Both the position numbers and the translations under genes were made by a program. A model generated the notes under the pieces. The model ran no database searches, was not told the origin of the DNA, and worked only from the letters and a program-made list of their open reading frames with translations. DNA of 64,000 nucleotides, from the NCBI GenBank assembly GCA_950097015.1, contig CATNEN010000008.1, positions 3,348,001 to 3,412,000 on the forward strand. Direction: 5' to 3'. Origin of the DNA: Macrostomum hystrix. Lineage: Eukaryota > Platyhelminthes > Macrostomidae. Of this stretch, positions 11,403 to 22,585 are shown one piece after another. The first letter of the stretch is position 1; each line of letters opens with the position of its first letter.

Positions 11403-12080
11403 CTCACTCTCCCGATCCCTCTCCTTATCACTCTCCCTATCACTCTCCCTCTTCCTCTCCTCTCCCTCTCCCTTTCCATCTCCCTATCACTCTCCCTATC
11501 ACTCTCCCTATCCCTCTCCCTCTTCCTCTCCTCTCCCTCTCCCTTTCCATCTCCCTATCACTCTCCCTTTCCATCTCCCTATCACTCTCCCTTTCCATTT
11601 CCCTATCACTCTCCCTATCACTCTCCCTTTCCATCTCCCTATCACTCTCCCTATCACTCTCCCTTTCCATCTCCCTATCACTCTCCCTATCACTCTCCCT
11701 TTCCATCTCCCTATCACTCTCCCTATCACTCTCCCTTTCCATCTCCCTATCACTCTCCCTCTTCCTCTCCTCTCCCTCTCCCTTTCCATCTCCCTGTCAC
11801 TCTCCCTATCACTCTCCCTATCCCTCTCCCTCTTCCTCTCCTCTCCCTCTCCCTTTCCATCTCCCTATCACTCTCCCTTTCCATCTCCCTATCACTCTCC
11901 CTTTCCATCTCCCTATCACTCTCCCTTTCCATCTCCCTATCACTCTCCCTTTCCATCTCCCTATCACTCTCCCTATCCCTCTCCCTATCACTCTCCCTAT
12001 CCCTCTCCCTCTCCCTCTCCCTATCCCTCTCCCTATCACTCTCCCTATCCCTCTCCCTATCCCTCTCCCTCTCCCATTCA
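11403..12080. repeat. CTCTCCCTATCA pyrimidine array
   Basis: Built of CTCCCTATCACT, CTCCCTTTCCATCT and CTCTTCCTCTC blocks in a multi-level pattern. It abuts the piggyBac relic. ORFs on both strands (RSLSLSL, RESDREME) reflect the repeat. Confidence 0.93.
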
Positions 12081-12985
12081 CAGGTCATATTGCTTTCACA
12101 GGCAAAGCATTATCCATCGTGAGCATACTTTAAGGCCAGTCTCCGTTAGCCTAGAGGGCACAACATCTTTCCGCCACATGGCCTCTGCTTTCTCTGCACT
12201 CTTAAATAGTAGGCCACCCCACGTACAAGCCGAAAGAATGCATGGGAGAGTGCGAATGTGGCGATTTGCACGCGCCAAGTTTTGCTCGCCGCCGCTTGCA
12301 GCCGCTGCTGAGTGGAGGTTTTCGCTCTGGAAATTTGTTGTTTCGACGAAAGTCTTTGAACTGGGCCACATCGTCTGTCTGTCTGAGCCTCCCATCATAT
12401 TTTGGCCTGCAAAGATCCATGGAACAGTGGATTCTAGTGTACTAGAATGCAATATCTATTGAAATGTTTATTTTCTTGCCTTATTTTTTACAACGAGCGT
12501 ATTTTCTACCTTTTCTACTCATGAGTAGGATGATTCGACATTTAGCAGCATTTTTATATTTGTTTAGCAGCTACTGTCCTACTATAATGAGCTGCCCACA
12601 TCTCGCCGGCCTCACAGATAAGAATCTGGGATGCAGGTGTCTCTCAAGCCGCCCAAAATGTCTCATCGCATCGAATCAATGCTTGCCATAATGAAGAAAA
12701 TGAGACAGAAAGAATTACTAAACTGCGTCGCGTGCAACCGTGTCATCATTTTTTCCCATCTTTGCAACTTTCTTGCCAAATCTGCTAACTGTGACGCAAC
12801 TGATTACAGTGAGGTGATTAATTATGAGGCGCCAGTTGAACAGGCTCTTAAAACATTTTTGAGGGGCTGACATTGAGGAAGACTTGCGAGAAAAGTGATC
12901 AGCGACGGGAGGAATTGGTTGCTTCTCAACTTCTACTAATAAAACAGATGAAGCTGTCCATTCCTGATCCCACATGGGACTGTCC
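12081..12985. other. Stretch right of the piggyBac relic, possible degraded element
   Basis: Several ORFs overlap on both strands (for example 12096-12452 minus and 12631-12870 plus), but none carries a motif I recognise. It may be further transposon debris. Confidence 0.35.
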
Positions 12986-12989
12986 CTCC

Positions 12990-13514
12990 CTGAACATTCA
13001 GTTAGGCCCTGAACATTCAGTTAGGCCCTGAACATTCAGTTAGGCCCTGAACATTCAGTTAGGCCCTGAACATTCAGTTAGGCCCTGAACATTCAGTTAG
13101 GCCCTGAACATTCAGTTAGGCCCTGAACATTCAGTTAGGCCCTGAACATTCAGTTAGGCCCTGAACATTCAGTTAGGCCCTGAACATTCAGTTAGGCCCT
13201 GAACATTCAGTTAGGCCCTGAACATTCAGTTAGGCCCTGAACATTCAGTTAGGCCCTGAACATTCAGTTAGGCCCTGAACATTCAGTTAGGCCCTGAACA
13301 TTCAGTTAGGCCCTGAACATTCAGTTAGGCCCTGAACATTCAGTTAGGCCCTGAACATTCAGTTAGGCCCTGAACATTCAGTTAGGCCCTGAACATTCAG
13401 TTAGGCCCTGAACATTCAGTTAGGCCCTGAACATTCAGTTAGGCCCTGAACATTCAGTTAGGCCCTGAACATTCAGTTAGGCCCTGAACATTCAGTTAGG
13501 CCCTGAACATTCAT
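12990..13514. repeat. 19 bp minisatellite, about 27.6 near-identical copies
   Basis: The unit is CTGAACATTCAGTTAGGCC with no variant seen across the array. Each unit contains CTGAA-CA-TTCAG, a 5 bp inverted repeat with a 2 nt loop. The array ends abruptly in ATGAAAAAATAATG. Confidence 0.97.
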
Positions 13515-14079
13515 GAAAAAATAATGATTTCACGCGCCCTGCAGACAAATATATAGATAAAAAATATAAAACTTATAACTTTATAATGACAATTATTCAT
13601 TTTTAATTTCTTCCAAGCCTTCATTTCAGCAAAGGCCCTACAAAAAATATTTCCAGATTTTATATAATATTCTGCTTCTGCAAGCAAAACTTTTAGATAA
13701 ATATTCCCAATTCTGGCCCGGGTGCCTGCAGAGCGTGAAGTTAATTAAAGCGGACGGTGACTATGGCCCCAAGGAAATGCAACTGACTGCTTTTTAAAGA
13801 CAAAGGAAGCCTAATTTTCTTTTGCCGTGTTCGCTAAACTCCACGAGCGTTACCTTGTGCCCACAATACGAGTGGTGGAAAAATCTATTTGCTTTAGCCG
13901 AAGCCGTGGAATCTCTTATTAAATCTGTCCAATCCGTGTCCTAGCTATTCGGCCTACGAATTCGGGTTGCTGACTGCGGCGAACAGCTGCTCCGGCTGCG
14001 GCCGCTTACAGCACCGGAACAGGAGCCGACTGTGTTCCAGTTAATTTGGACCACCCAATCAGCTGGGACCAGCACCCAT

Positions 14080-14080
<1 letters not shown>
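13515..14080. other. Gene-free spacer
   Basis: Unique sequence; nothing recognised. Confidence 0.4.
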
Positions 14081-14122
<42 letters not shown>

Positions 14123-14129
14123 CGAGTAT

Positions 14130-14226
<97 letters not shown>

Positions 14227-14262
14227 GATCTATCTATCTATCTATATATCTATCTATCTCCT
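14081..14262. repeat. (TATC)n microsatellite
   Basis: About 45 TATC units with one CTACGAGTATT interruption near 14120 and a few point changes at the right end. Confidence 0.97.
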
Positions 14263-14607
14263 AAGGTTTCAGCTGGAGTCAAAGTCTCTAAGTCGATCGC
14301 TGGCAGCTGTCTGCGGTGTCGCTGATGACAATCCGTCACTGACCGCTGTCACCCACGCCACGTGGCAATTCCAAAGAAGATGAGAAAGGCAGGCAGCTGC
14401 GACATTTTTTGGCGTGACCCGGACTGCAATGGCTGACCAGATCCTAATCTCCCACGGCACCCACCGCTGTCTCTATCTCTCTCTTTTGTCAAAGCTCTCT
14501 TTCTTCTCTTGTGCGCTATTTCTGTCTTTCCTTCTTTCAGTAATCTCTAACACGTGGCACTGGCTGAGTCAGTTTTATTAGTTCAATTTTTCCTTTTTCT
14601 CCCAAAA

Positions 14608-14842
14608 GACGGAGGCAGCGGAGATGTTGGAGGCAGCGGAGATGTTGGAGGCAGCGGAGATGTTGGAGGTAGCGGAGATGTTGGAGTTAGCGGAGATGAC
14701 ATCCAACAGCGGAGATGTTGGATGCAGCGGAGATGTTGGAGGCAGCGGAGATGTTGGAGGCAGCGGAGATGTTGGAGGCAGCGGAGATGACGGAGGTAGC
14801 GGAGATGACGGAGGCAGCGGAGATGACAGAAGCAGCTATGCC
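14608..14842. repeat. 18 bp minisatellite, first block
   Basis: The unit is GGAGGCAGCGGAGATGTT with GACGGA, GTAGCG and GTTAGCG variants. It is the left copy of a larger duplication with 15040-15540. Confidence 0.92.
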
Positions 14843-15692
14843 AGTGTTCCCAGCAAAACCTAGGGATTAAGTGTCAGTGTTTACCAGAAGACGTCGCTGA
14901 CATGCAGTGAAAGTGTGGACTGAGCAAAGCTGAGTAGAAATATTTTTTCCGCAACCTCCAAAAAATCGTCAATATCCATGCGCATATCCGCATATCCGCA
15001 TATCCGCATATCCGCATATCCGCATATCCGCATATCCATGCGGAGATGTTGGAGGCAGCGGAGATGTTGGAGGCAGCGGAGATGTTGGAGGTAGCGGAGA
15101 TGTTGGAGTTAGCGGAGATGACGGAGGCAGCGGAGATGTTGGAGGCAGCGGAGATGTTGGAGGCAGCGGAGATGTTGGAGGCAGCGGAGATGTTGGAGGC
15201 AGCGGAGATGTTGGAGGCAGCGGAGATGTTGGAGGCAGCGGAGATGTTGGAGGCAGCGGAGATGTTGGAGGCAGCGGAGATGTTGGAGGCAGCGGAGATG
15301 TTGGAGGCAGCGGAGATGTTGGAGGCAGCGGAGATGTTGGAGGCAGCGGAGATGACGGAGGCAGCGGAGATGTTGGAGGCAGCGGAGATGTTGGAGGCAG
15401 CGGAGATGTTGGAGGCAGCGGAGATGACGGAGGTAGCGGAGATGACGGAGGCAGCGGAGATGGCGGAGGCAGCGGAGATGACGGAGTCAGCGGAGATGTT
15501 GGAGGCAGCGGAGATGACGGAGTCAGCGGAGATGACAGAAGCAGCTATGCCAGTGTTCCCAGCAAAGCCTAGGGATTAAGTGTCAGTGTTTACCAGAAGA
15601 CGTCGCTGACATGCAGTGAAAGTGTGGACTGAGCAAAGCTGAGTAGAAATATTTTTTCCGCAACCTCCAAAAAATCGTCAATATCCATGCGC
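14826..15692. repeat. Tandem duplication of array plus flank, offset 710 bp
   Basis: The flank beginning GACAGAAGCAGCTATGCCAG at 14826-14982 recurs at 15536-15692 with very few differences. The copies are separated by a (CATATCCG) 8-mer run (about 14983-15038) and the second 18 bp block. Confidence 0.88.
15040..15540. repeat. 18 bp minisatellite, second block, about 28 copies
   Basis: Same unit as the block at 14608. One plus-strand frame reads MLEAAE repeatedly for 177 codons because the unit is divisible by three. No promoter, splice site or non-repetitive domain supports it as a gene. Confidence 0.92.
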
Positions 15693-16515
15693 AGCTTTGT
15701 CTTCCATTGTTCTGTCCCTTATTTCTAGGTCTTTTGTTTGCTTTTGTTGGCAAACACTTCAACATAATATTAGGGACCCAGTGAGACGTGGCCCTCACGC
15801 ACCAGAGGGGACAAATATCCCCTCCCGCTGAGCAAATGGGATAAACTTCGCTTCATTTTCCAATGGGAAGCAGAATTTCACGCGTGACTTTCAGTCCTTC
15901 CATGGTTTGCCCAAAGCTTACTCAAATTTTCCCAATTCCTCTTGTCTGTTTGAGCACTAAAAAACTAAAATTATTATTACCTGCAGATTCAAGCAATAGT
16001 AACTAATTGCTAAACATTTTGATAAGCTTCTGGGGTGGAATTGAAATTAAAAGGGCTCGTTGCAAAGTGCGCGCACTAAAACCCACCCCAGCCTATCAAT
16101 CATCCATTGAATTCTTGTCAAGAAACAACAGTTTTTTCCTTTCTGAAAGCGAGCTTTTAAGTCGCACTTTCTGTTTAGTTTATTAGCACAGAAAGTTCTG
16201 TTGGCAGTTCTGTTCTGTAACTAGCAACAATAACTGACTAACTCCAACGTTGTCCCATTAAAAACATTCCGACAGGTACAAGACGCCATGTTCAGCTGTC
16301 TGATTGCAGTTTAACAACTGACGCAGCGACAGCGGTACCTGCAGCCCCTAACAGCCATGCGGCAAGCCGCCTGTCTTTTACACATTGCGGCTCACTGAAG
16401 GTCCTCACTGAAGCTATTGATCCATGCAGTATTTTTGTTGCCAAGCCTCTACTCTTAGGCCTTATCCCGATCACCAATGATACCCCGCATCCTCTAATTC
16501 TTACCGCTTGTTTTC
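15693..16515. other. Gene-free spacer
   Basis: Unique sequence; no exon or RNA gene recognised. Confidence 0.4.
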
Positions 16516-17400
16516 TTCCTCCTCAGAATCCCAAACTTCCCATCAGAATCCCAAACTTCCCATCAGAATCCCTAACTTCCCATCAGAATCCCAAACTTCC
16601 CATCATAATCCCTCAACATCCCATCAAAATCCCTAACTTCCCTTCTGAATCCCTCAACATCCCATCAGAATCCCTAACTTCCCATCAGAATCCCTAACTT
16701 CCCATCAGAATCCCTCAACTTCTCCTTCAGAATCCCTCAACATCTCATCAGAATCCCTTAACTTCTCCTTCAGAATCCCTCAACATCTCATCAGAATCCC
16801 TTAACTTCTCCTTCAGAATCCCTCAACATCTCATCAGAATCCCTTAACTTCTCCTTCAGAATCCCTCAACATCTCATCAGAATCCCTTAACTTCTCCTTC
16901 AGAATCCCTCAACATCTCATCAGAATCCCTAACTTCCCTTCTGAATCCCTCAACATCCCATCAGAATCCCAAACTTCCCATCAGAATCCCTAACTTCCCA
17001 TCAGAATCCCTCAACTTCCCAGCAGAATCCCTCAACATCCCATCAGAATCCCTCAACATCTCATTAGAATCCCTCAACTTCCCATCAGAATCCCTAACTT
17101 CCCATCAGAATCCCTCAACTTCTCCTTCAGAATCCCTCAACATCTCATCAGAATCCCTCAACATCTCATCAGAATCCCTCAACATCCCATCAGAATCCCT
17201 AACTTCCCATCAGAATCCCTCAACTTCCCAGCAGAATCCCTCAACATCCCATCAGAATCCCTCAACATCTCATTAGAATCCCTCAACTTCCCATCAGAAT
17301 CCTTCAACATCCCATCAGAATCCCTCAAATTCCCCTTCCGAATCCCTAAACTTCCCTTCGAATCCACTAACTTCCCAGTTGAATCCCTTGACTTCCCATA
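16516..17400. repeat. About 19-22 bp minisatellite (CATCAGAATCCCTAACTTCC)
   Basis: Units of the form CATCAGAATCCCTAACTTCC, with CTCAACATC and CTTCTCCTTCAG variants arranged in local blocks (16740-16920 repeats a two-unit motif five times). Confidence 0.9.
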
Positions 17401-18190
17401 AAGTGAGGAAGCCAGTATTCAAGAGCTCAGCTGAAGCAGCAGATTGAAAGTTAATCATAGCCTTTTGAAGCATTCATTGCGCGACAAAAAAAGTTGTTTG
17501 CGGCACAAAAAAACCCAGCCGACAATGCAGAAGAGAGTCCGCGTGTCAATTGATTGCGTCATCGCGGCGAAGGGGAGAGGGGGGAGAGGGAGAGAGGAAA
17601 GCAATTCTCATTCCGTGCGGGAATTACGCAACAGAGGCAATATGGGTTACAGCCAGTGACAGGCAGATGGGCCCCTCTGTCACTGTCAAAGGATCTGCCT
17701 CTCGCACAATCACTTATGCCACGCGTGCAAAACCTTGCCAGCCTCCTAAAAGAAGAAATGCCTAAAGTTGGTGACACCGAAAAGAAAATTACGGGAATGT
17801 CACGGCACAGTATTAGATTTTTAGAGTTCCAAGTGTGTCTCCGCGATGTTTTGTCGCCAAATTAGCGCGTAGGTCGACCTACTCACAGTAGTACGACCGA
17901 AATGCTTTAAATGATCATCAGCTCGCCTCCGAGCGTTTCTATTTGCTGATAACGCCCAGTCCAATGAGCGTACAGGTCTGGATTATGTCTAGGAAAAAAT
18001 ATACAAAACGAATGCTTTGCCTAACTTTTTCAAATGTTTAGTTAAACTGATTAAAAACAGATCCAAAAATTTTCCTTTACTACAAAAAAGTTGTACAAAA
18101 TTGGATTGACAAAATTGCCACAAATCCATGCCGTTATAGTACAAACTGCTCAGTGAGTCTGGTGAGTTTACATTGTCAAAGTTAACGATT
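17401..18190. other. Gene-free spacer
   Basis: Contains a GGGGAGAGGGAGAG purine run near 17572-17600. The overlapping ORFs at 17444-17865 have no recognised motif and no consistent frame. Confidence 0.4.
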
Positions 18191-18194
18191 AAAA

Positions 18195-19600
18195 TTTAAT
18201 CCCGATTCCAAATCCTACAGATCCCGATTCCAAATCCTACTGATCCCGATTCCAAATCCTACAGATCTCGGTTCCAAATCCTACAGATCTCGGTTCCAAA
18301 TCCTACAGATCCCGATTCCAAATCCTACTGATCTCGGTTCCAAATCCTACAGATCCCGATTCCAAATCCTACAGATATCGGTTCCAAATCCTACAGATCC
18401 CGATTCCAAATCCTACTGATCCCGATTCCAAATCCTACAGATCCCGATTGCAAATCCTACAGATCCCGATTCCAAATCCTACAGATCCCGATTCCAAATC
18501 CTACAGACCCCGATTCCAAATCCTACAGATCCCGATTCCAAATCCTACTGATCCCGATTCCAAATCATACAGATCCCGATTGCAAATCCTACAGATCCCG
18601 ATTCCAAATCCTACAGACCCCGATTCCAAATCCTACAGATCCCGATTCCAAATCCCACAGATCCCGATTCCAAATCCTACAGATCCCGATTCCAAATCCT
18701 ACAGATCCCGATTCCAAATCCTACAGATCCCGATTGCAAATCCTACAGATCCCGATTGCAAATCCTACAGATCCCGATTCCAAATCCTACTGATCCCGAT
18801 TCCAAATCCTACAGATCCCGATTCCAAATCCTACAGATATCGGTTCCAAATCCTACAGATCCCGATTCCAAATCCTACTGATCCCGATTCCAAATCCTAC
18901 AGATCCCGATTGCAAATCCTACAGATCCCGATTCCAAATCCTACAGATCCCGATTCCAAATCCTACAGACCCCGATTCCAAATCCTACAGATCCCGATTC
19001 CAAATCCTACTGATCCCGATTCCAAATCCTACAGATCCCGATTGCAAATCCTACAGATCCCGATTCCAAATCCTACAGACCCCGATTCCAAATCCTACAG
19101 ATCCCGATTCCAAATCCCACAGATCCCGATTCCAAATCCTACAGATCCCGATTCCAAATCCTACAGATCCCGATTCCAAATCCTACAGATCCCGATTGCA
19201 AATCCTACAGATCCCGATTGCAAATCCTACAGATCCCGATTCCAAATCCTACTGATCCCGATTCCAAATCCTACAGATCCCGATTCCAAATCCTACACAT
19301 CTCGATTGCAAATCCTACAGATCCCGATTGCAAATCCTACAGATCCCGATTCCAAATCCTACAGATCCCGATTCCAAATCCTACAGATCTCGATTCTTAA
19401 TCCTACAGATCCCGATTCTAAATCCTACAGATCCCGATTCCAAATCCTACAGATCCCGATTCCAAATCCTACAGATCTCGATTCTTAATCCTACAGATCC
19501 CGATTCTAAATCCTACAGATCCCGATTCCAAATCCTACAGATCCCGATTCTAAATCCTACTGATCCCGATTCCAAATCCTACTGATCCCGATCCCTAATC
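18195..19600. repeat. 22 bp minisatellite with 462 bp higher-order duplication
   Basis: The unit is CCGATTCCAAATCCTACAGA plus TC, about 64 copies. Rare variants recur exactly 462 bp (21 units) apart: GATATCGG at 18371 and 18833, and the CCCACAG variant at 18651 and 19113. A 346-codon ORF through it is a product of the repeat. Confidence 0.95.
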
Positions 19601-19935
19601 GGGATTAATCCTTAACCCATTCCCGAATCATTCAGATCCTGATCCCAACTTACAGATCCCAAATCCTGAAATCTTTTTAATATGCATTTGAATCCGAAAA
19701 ACAAATCCATTGAATCTACATATCCAGATCCCAGATCCTATCGATCCTGATCCTGAATCCTTCAGATCCCGATTCCAAAACCCACAGATTTGTTAGATCT
19801 GTGCAGTTGCAAACAACCACAAACAATCCCATTACCAAAACTCACAGATCCAGTTTGCAAATCCAGTTTTCTTCCCTGTCAGAAAAAGTTATCCCAGAAG
19901 TTATCCAATCACCTGGCAGATCGATAGCCAGACCA
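19601..19935. other. Degenerate edge of the 22 bp array
   Basis: Contains decayed GATCC/AAATCC units. It passes into unique sequence upstream of the nephrin-like start exon and should include that gene's 5' UTR and promoter; no promoter element could be assigned. Confidence 0.4.
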
Positions 19936-19941
19936 CGAACA

Positions 19942-20038
19942 ATGGCACTCGCGGCAGACAACTGGCTAATATTGCAACCAATATCCTTCCACCTGCTGAT
20001 TCGGCTGTTCGGAGTGACAATCTGTGCACTGCAGATCG
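19942..20038 (+). CDS. Nephrin-like Ig/FN3 receptor, exon 1 (signal peptide)
   Basis: Starts MALAADNWLILQP, followed by a hydrophobic core (FHLLIRLFGVTICALQI) typical of a signal peptide. It ends in phase 1 at a GTGAGT donor (20039-20044). Phase 1 is what the first Ig exon at 28286 requires, and the join reads CALQIAGLNLSVSLSPVSV. Intron 1 is therefore about 8.2 kb, unless a small exon lies within it. The whole gene (ten exons recognised, about 1,100 residues) predicts SP, seven Ig domains, an FN3 domain, a probable second FN3-like domain, one membrane span and a cytoplasmic tail. This resembles the nephrin/Hibris/Sticks-and-stones family of cell-adhesion receptors. Confidence 0.7.
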
Positions 20039-20044
20039 GTGAGT

Positions 20045-20515
20045 GAGCCCGCTTTGGCTAACTAATTGAAGCAGCTGCGCACTGACATCAAATTCAGGAA
20101 CACGTTTCGCACCTCTGAGCACTGTGAGCACATTTGAGCACATCTGAGCACATTGGTCCCGTCTGCTAGATGCCTCCAATGAGAAGATCGCGAAGCAGCA
20201 GTGAAATTTGAGACTGTTTGAGCAGGCAAACCAGTTTTGACTCGGCAAACAATGAGAAACTGGGATGCAAAAGACAATACGTAAAATGGCAGGCAAATAG
20301 GAATACAAAACTCAAAAATGTTGCGAAGGAAAGCAAAGGCAATTTATGTCAGGTTTTTCAATCGCATTCTCAACACCAAAAATAAATTCTTTATTCTAAC
20401 TCCCTATGAAATTCTTCTCCCTATGGCTTCTCCCTATCCCCAAACAAAAACGATCCCATTTTCCAGCCCCTAAAGTCCTTTCTCCAGTCAACGGAAATCA
20501 CATTCGACAATTTCA
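20045..20515. other. Start of nephrin-like intron 1
   Basis: Unique sequence with a few TGAGCACAT repeats near 20118-20155. No exon recognised. Confidence 0.4.
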
Positions 20516-21700
20516 ACCCACCAGAATCCCATTCCCAACCAACTAAAATCCCATTCCCAACCCACTAGAATCCCATCCCCAACCCACCAGAATCCCATTC
20601 CCAACCTACCAGAATCCCATTCCCAACCCACCAGAATCCCATTCCCAACACACCAGAATCCCATTCCCAACCCACCAGAATCCCATTCCCAACCCACCAG
20701 AATCCCATTCCCAACCCACCAGAATCCCATTCCCAACCCACCAGAATCCCATTCCCAACCCACCAGAATCCCATTCCCAACCCACCAGAATCCCATTCCC
20801 AACCCACCAGAATCCCATTCCCAACCTACCAGAATCCCATTCCCAACCCACCAGAATCGCATTCCCAACCCACCAGAATCCCATTCCCAACCCACCAGAA
20901 TCCCATTCCCAACCTACCAGAATCCCATTCCCAACCCACCAGAATCGCATTCCCAACCCACCAGAATCGCATTCCCAACCCACCAGAATCCCATTCCCAA
21001 CACACCAGAATCCCATTCCCAACCCACCAGAATCCCATTCCCAACCCACCAGAATCGCATTCCCAACCCACCAGAATCCCATTCCCAACCCACTAGAATC
21101 CCATTCCCAACCTACCAGAATCCCATTCCCAACCCACCAGAATCGCATTCCCAACCCACCAGAATCGCATTCCCAACCCACCAGAATCCCATTCCCAACA
21201 CACCAGAATCCCATTCCCAACCCACCAGAATCCCATTCCCAACCCACCAGAATCCCATTCCCAACCCACCAGAATCCCATTCCCAACCCACTAGAATCCC
21301 ATTCCCAACCTACCAGAATCCCATTCCCAACCCACCAGAATCGCATTCCCAACCCACCAGAATCGCATTCCCAACCCACCAGAATCCCATTCCTAACCTA
21401 CCAGAATCCCATTCCCAACCCACCAGAATCCCATTCCCAACCCACCAGAATCCCATTCCCAAACAGAAGAATCCCATTCCCAACCCACCAGAATCCCATT
21501 CCCAAACAGAAGAATCCCATTCCCAACCCACCAGAATCCCATTCCCAAACAGAAGAATCCCATTCCCAACCCACCAGAATCCCATTCCCAAACAGAAGAA
21601 TCCCATTCCCAACCCACCAGAATCCCATTCCCAAACAGAAGAATCCCATTCCCAACCCACCAGAATCCCATTCCCAACCCACCAGAATCCCATCCCCCAA
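20516..21700. repeat. 22 bp minisatellite (CCCATTCCCAACCCACCAGA)
   Basis: About 54 copies with AT completing the unit. Local blocks carry GCATT, CTACC or ACACC variants, for example ACACACC at 20999 and 21197, a 198 bp (nine-unit) spacing. From 21455 to 21660 units alternate with AAACAGAAGAAT. Minus-strand ORFs of up to 257 codons (GILVGWEWDSGGLGM) are products of the repeat. Confidence 0.95.
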
Positions 21701-22308
21701 ATGTGCCTCATTCAGACTGCTATCGGCTCGCTTCGCAGGTCCATGGGATTATATCCCAGTTGGTGTTTGGTCATGCGTATCTCGATGCTTTGGGAGTGAG
21801 ATCTGCCTAGAAAAGTAAGGAAATTGAGTATGAAAGTGAGCAGGAAAGAAACGCAGGGAAAAATTGCAACACAAGAGGCTTTGCGAGCCATCGAAATTGG
21901 TCTCGCCAAGCAGCCCGGACTCAGCCCCTAACAGAATTACTCAAGCCTGTACAAAAATCCCGTCAAGTCCAGACGGGCACTCTGGCCTGCCTCCCTACTG
22001 AAGTTTCTAGTTATTTCTGAAAATTCTTCGAAAAGCAGCGCTTTGTGCGTAGGACCAAAGAGCTGAAGAAGCCAAGTGATGCTATTGTAGGTATTAGGCT
22101 TTTGATTGACACGGCCAGAACCCGAGATGTCAAGGTCCATCGGCAGATATATTACTGTACAGTCATTCGGTATTTTCTGCGGAGAAATCGACAGATAAGA
22201 ATGGGCTGCCATGCGGACACTGCCGCCTGAATATCGCGAACTTTGTCGCTTCAGTTTGGGAGACTTTTGAGAGGAATAAAGATAACTTTTCTTAAACTGG
22301 ATTACTAG
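21701..22308. other. Unique sequence in nephrin-like intron 1
   Basis: No exon or RNA gene recognised; small ORFs on both strands lack motifs. Confidence 0.4.
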
Positions 22309-22585
22309 CGATAGAATAGGATAGAATAGGATAGAATAGGATAGAATAGGATAGAATAGGATAGAATAGGATAGAATAGAATAGAATAGAATGGAATAGA
22401 ATAGAATAGAATTGAATAGAATAGAATAGAATAGAATAGAATAGAATAGAATAGAATAGAATAGAATAGAATAGAATAGATTAGAATAGAATAGAATAGA
22501 ATAGAATAGAATAGAATAGAATAGAATAGAATAGAATAGAATAGAATAGAATTGAATAAAATAAAATAGAATAGAATAGAACAGA
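22309..22585. repeat. (ATAGA)n microsatellite
   Basis: AGGATAGAAT decamers (22312-22376) pass into AGAAT pentamers. Minus-strand ORF FYSILFYSI is a by-product. Confidence 0.96.

Noticed and set aside
13001-13500. Telomere-like repeat (GTTAGG)
   Set aside because: GTTAGG is only part of a 19 bp unit; there is no TTAGGG run.
12990-13514. CRISPR array
   Set aside because: Units are directly adjacent with no spacers, and the context is animal nuclear DNA.
15046-15579. 177-codon MLEAAE-repeat protein
   Set aside because: The 18 bp unit is a multiple of three and lacks stops. Other frames of the same array are also open, and the array is part of a non-coding duplication.
18448-19488. 346-codon QIPIPNPTDPDSKSYRS protein
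   Set aside because: A 22 bp unit read three ways gives a 22-residue period; an outcome of the repeat, with no non-repeat domain.
20606-21379. 257-codon minus-strand GILVGWEWDSGG protein
   Set aside because: Same cause: a stop-free 22 bp unit; several frames open in parallel.
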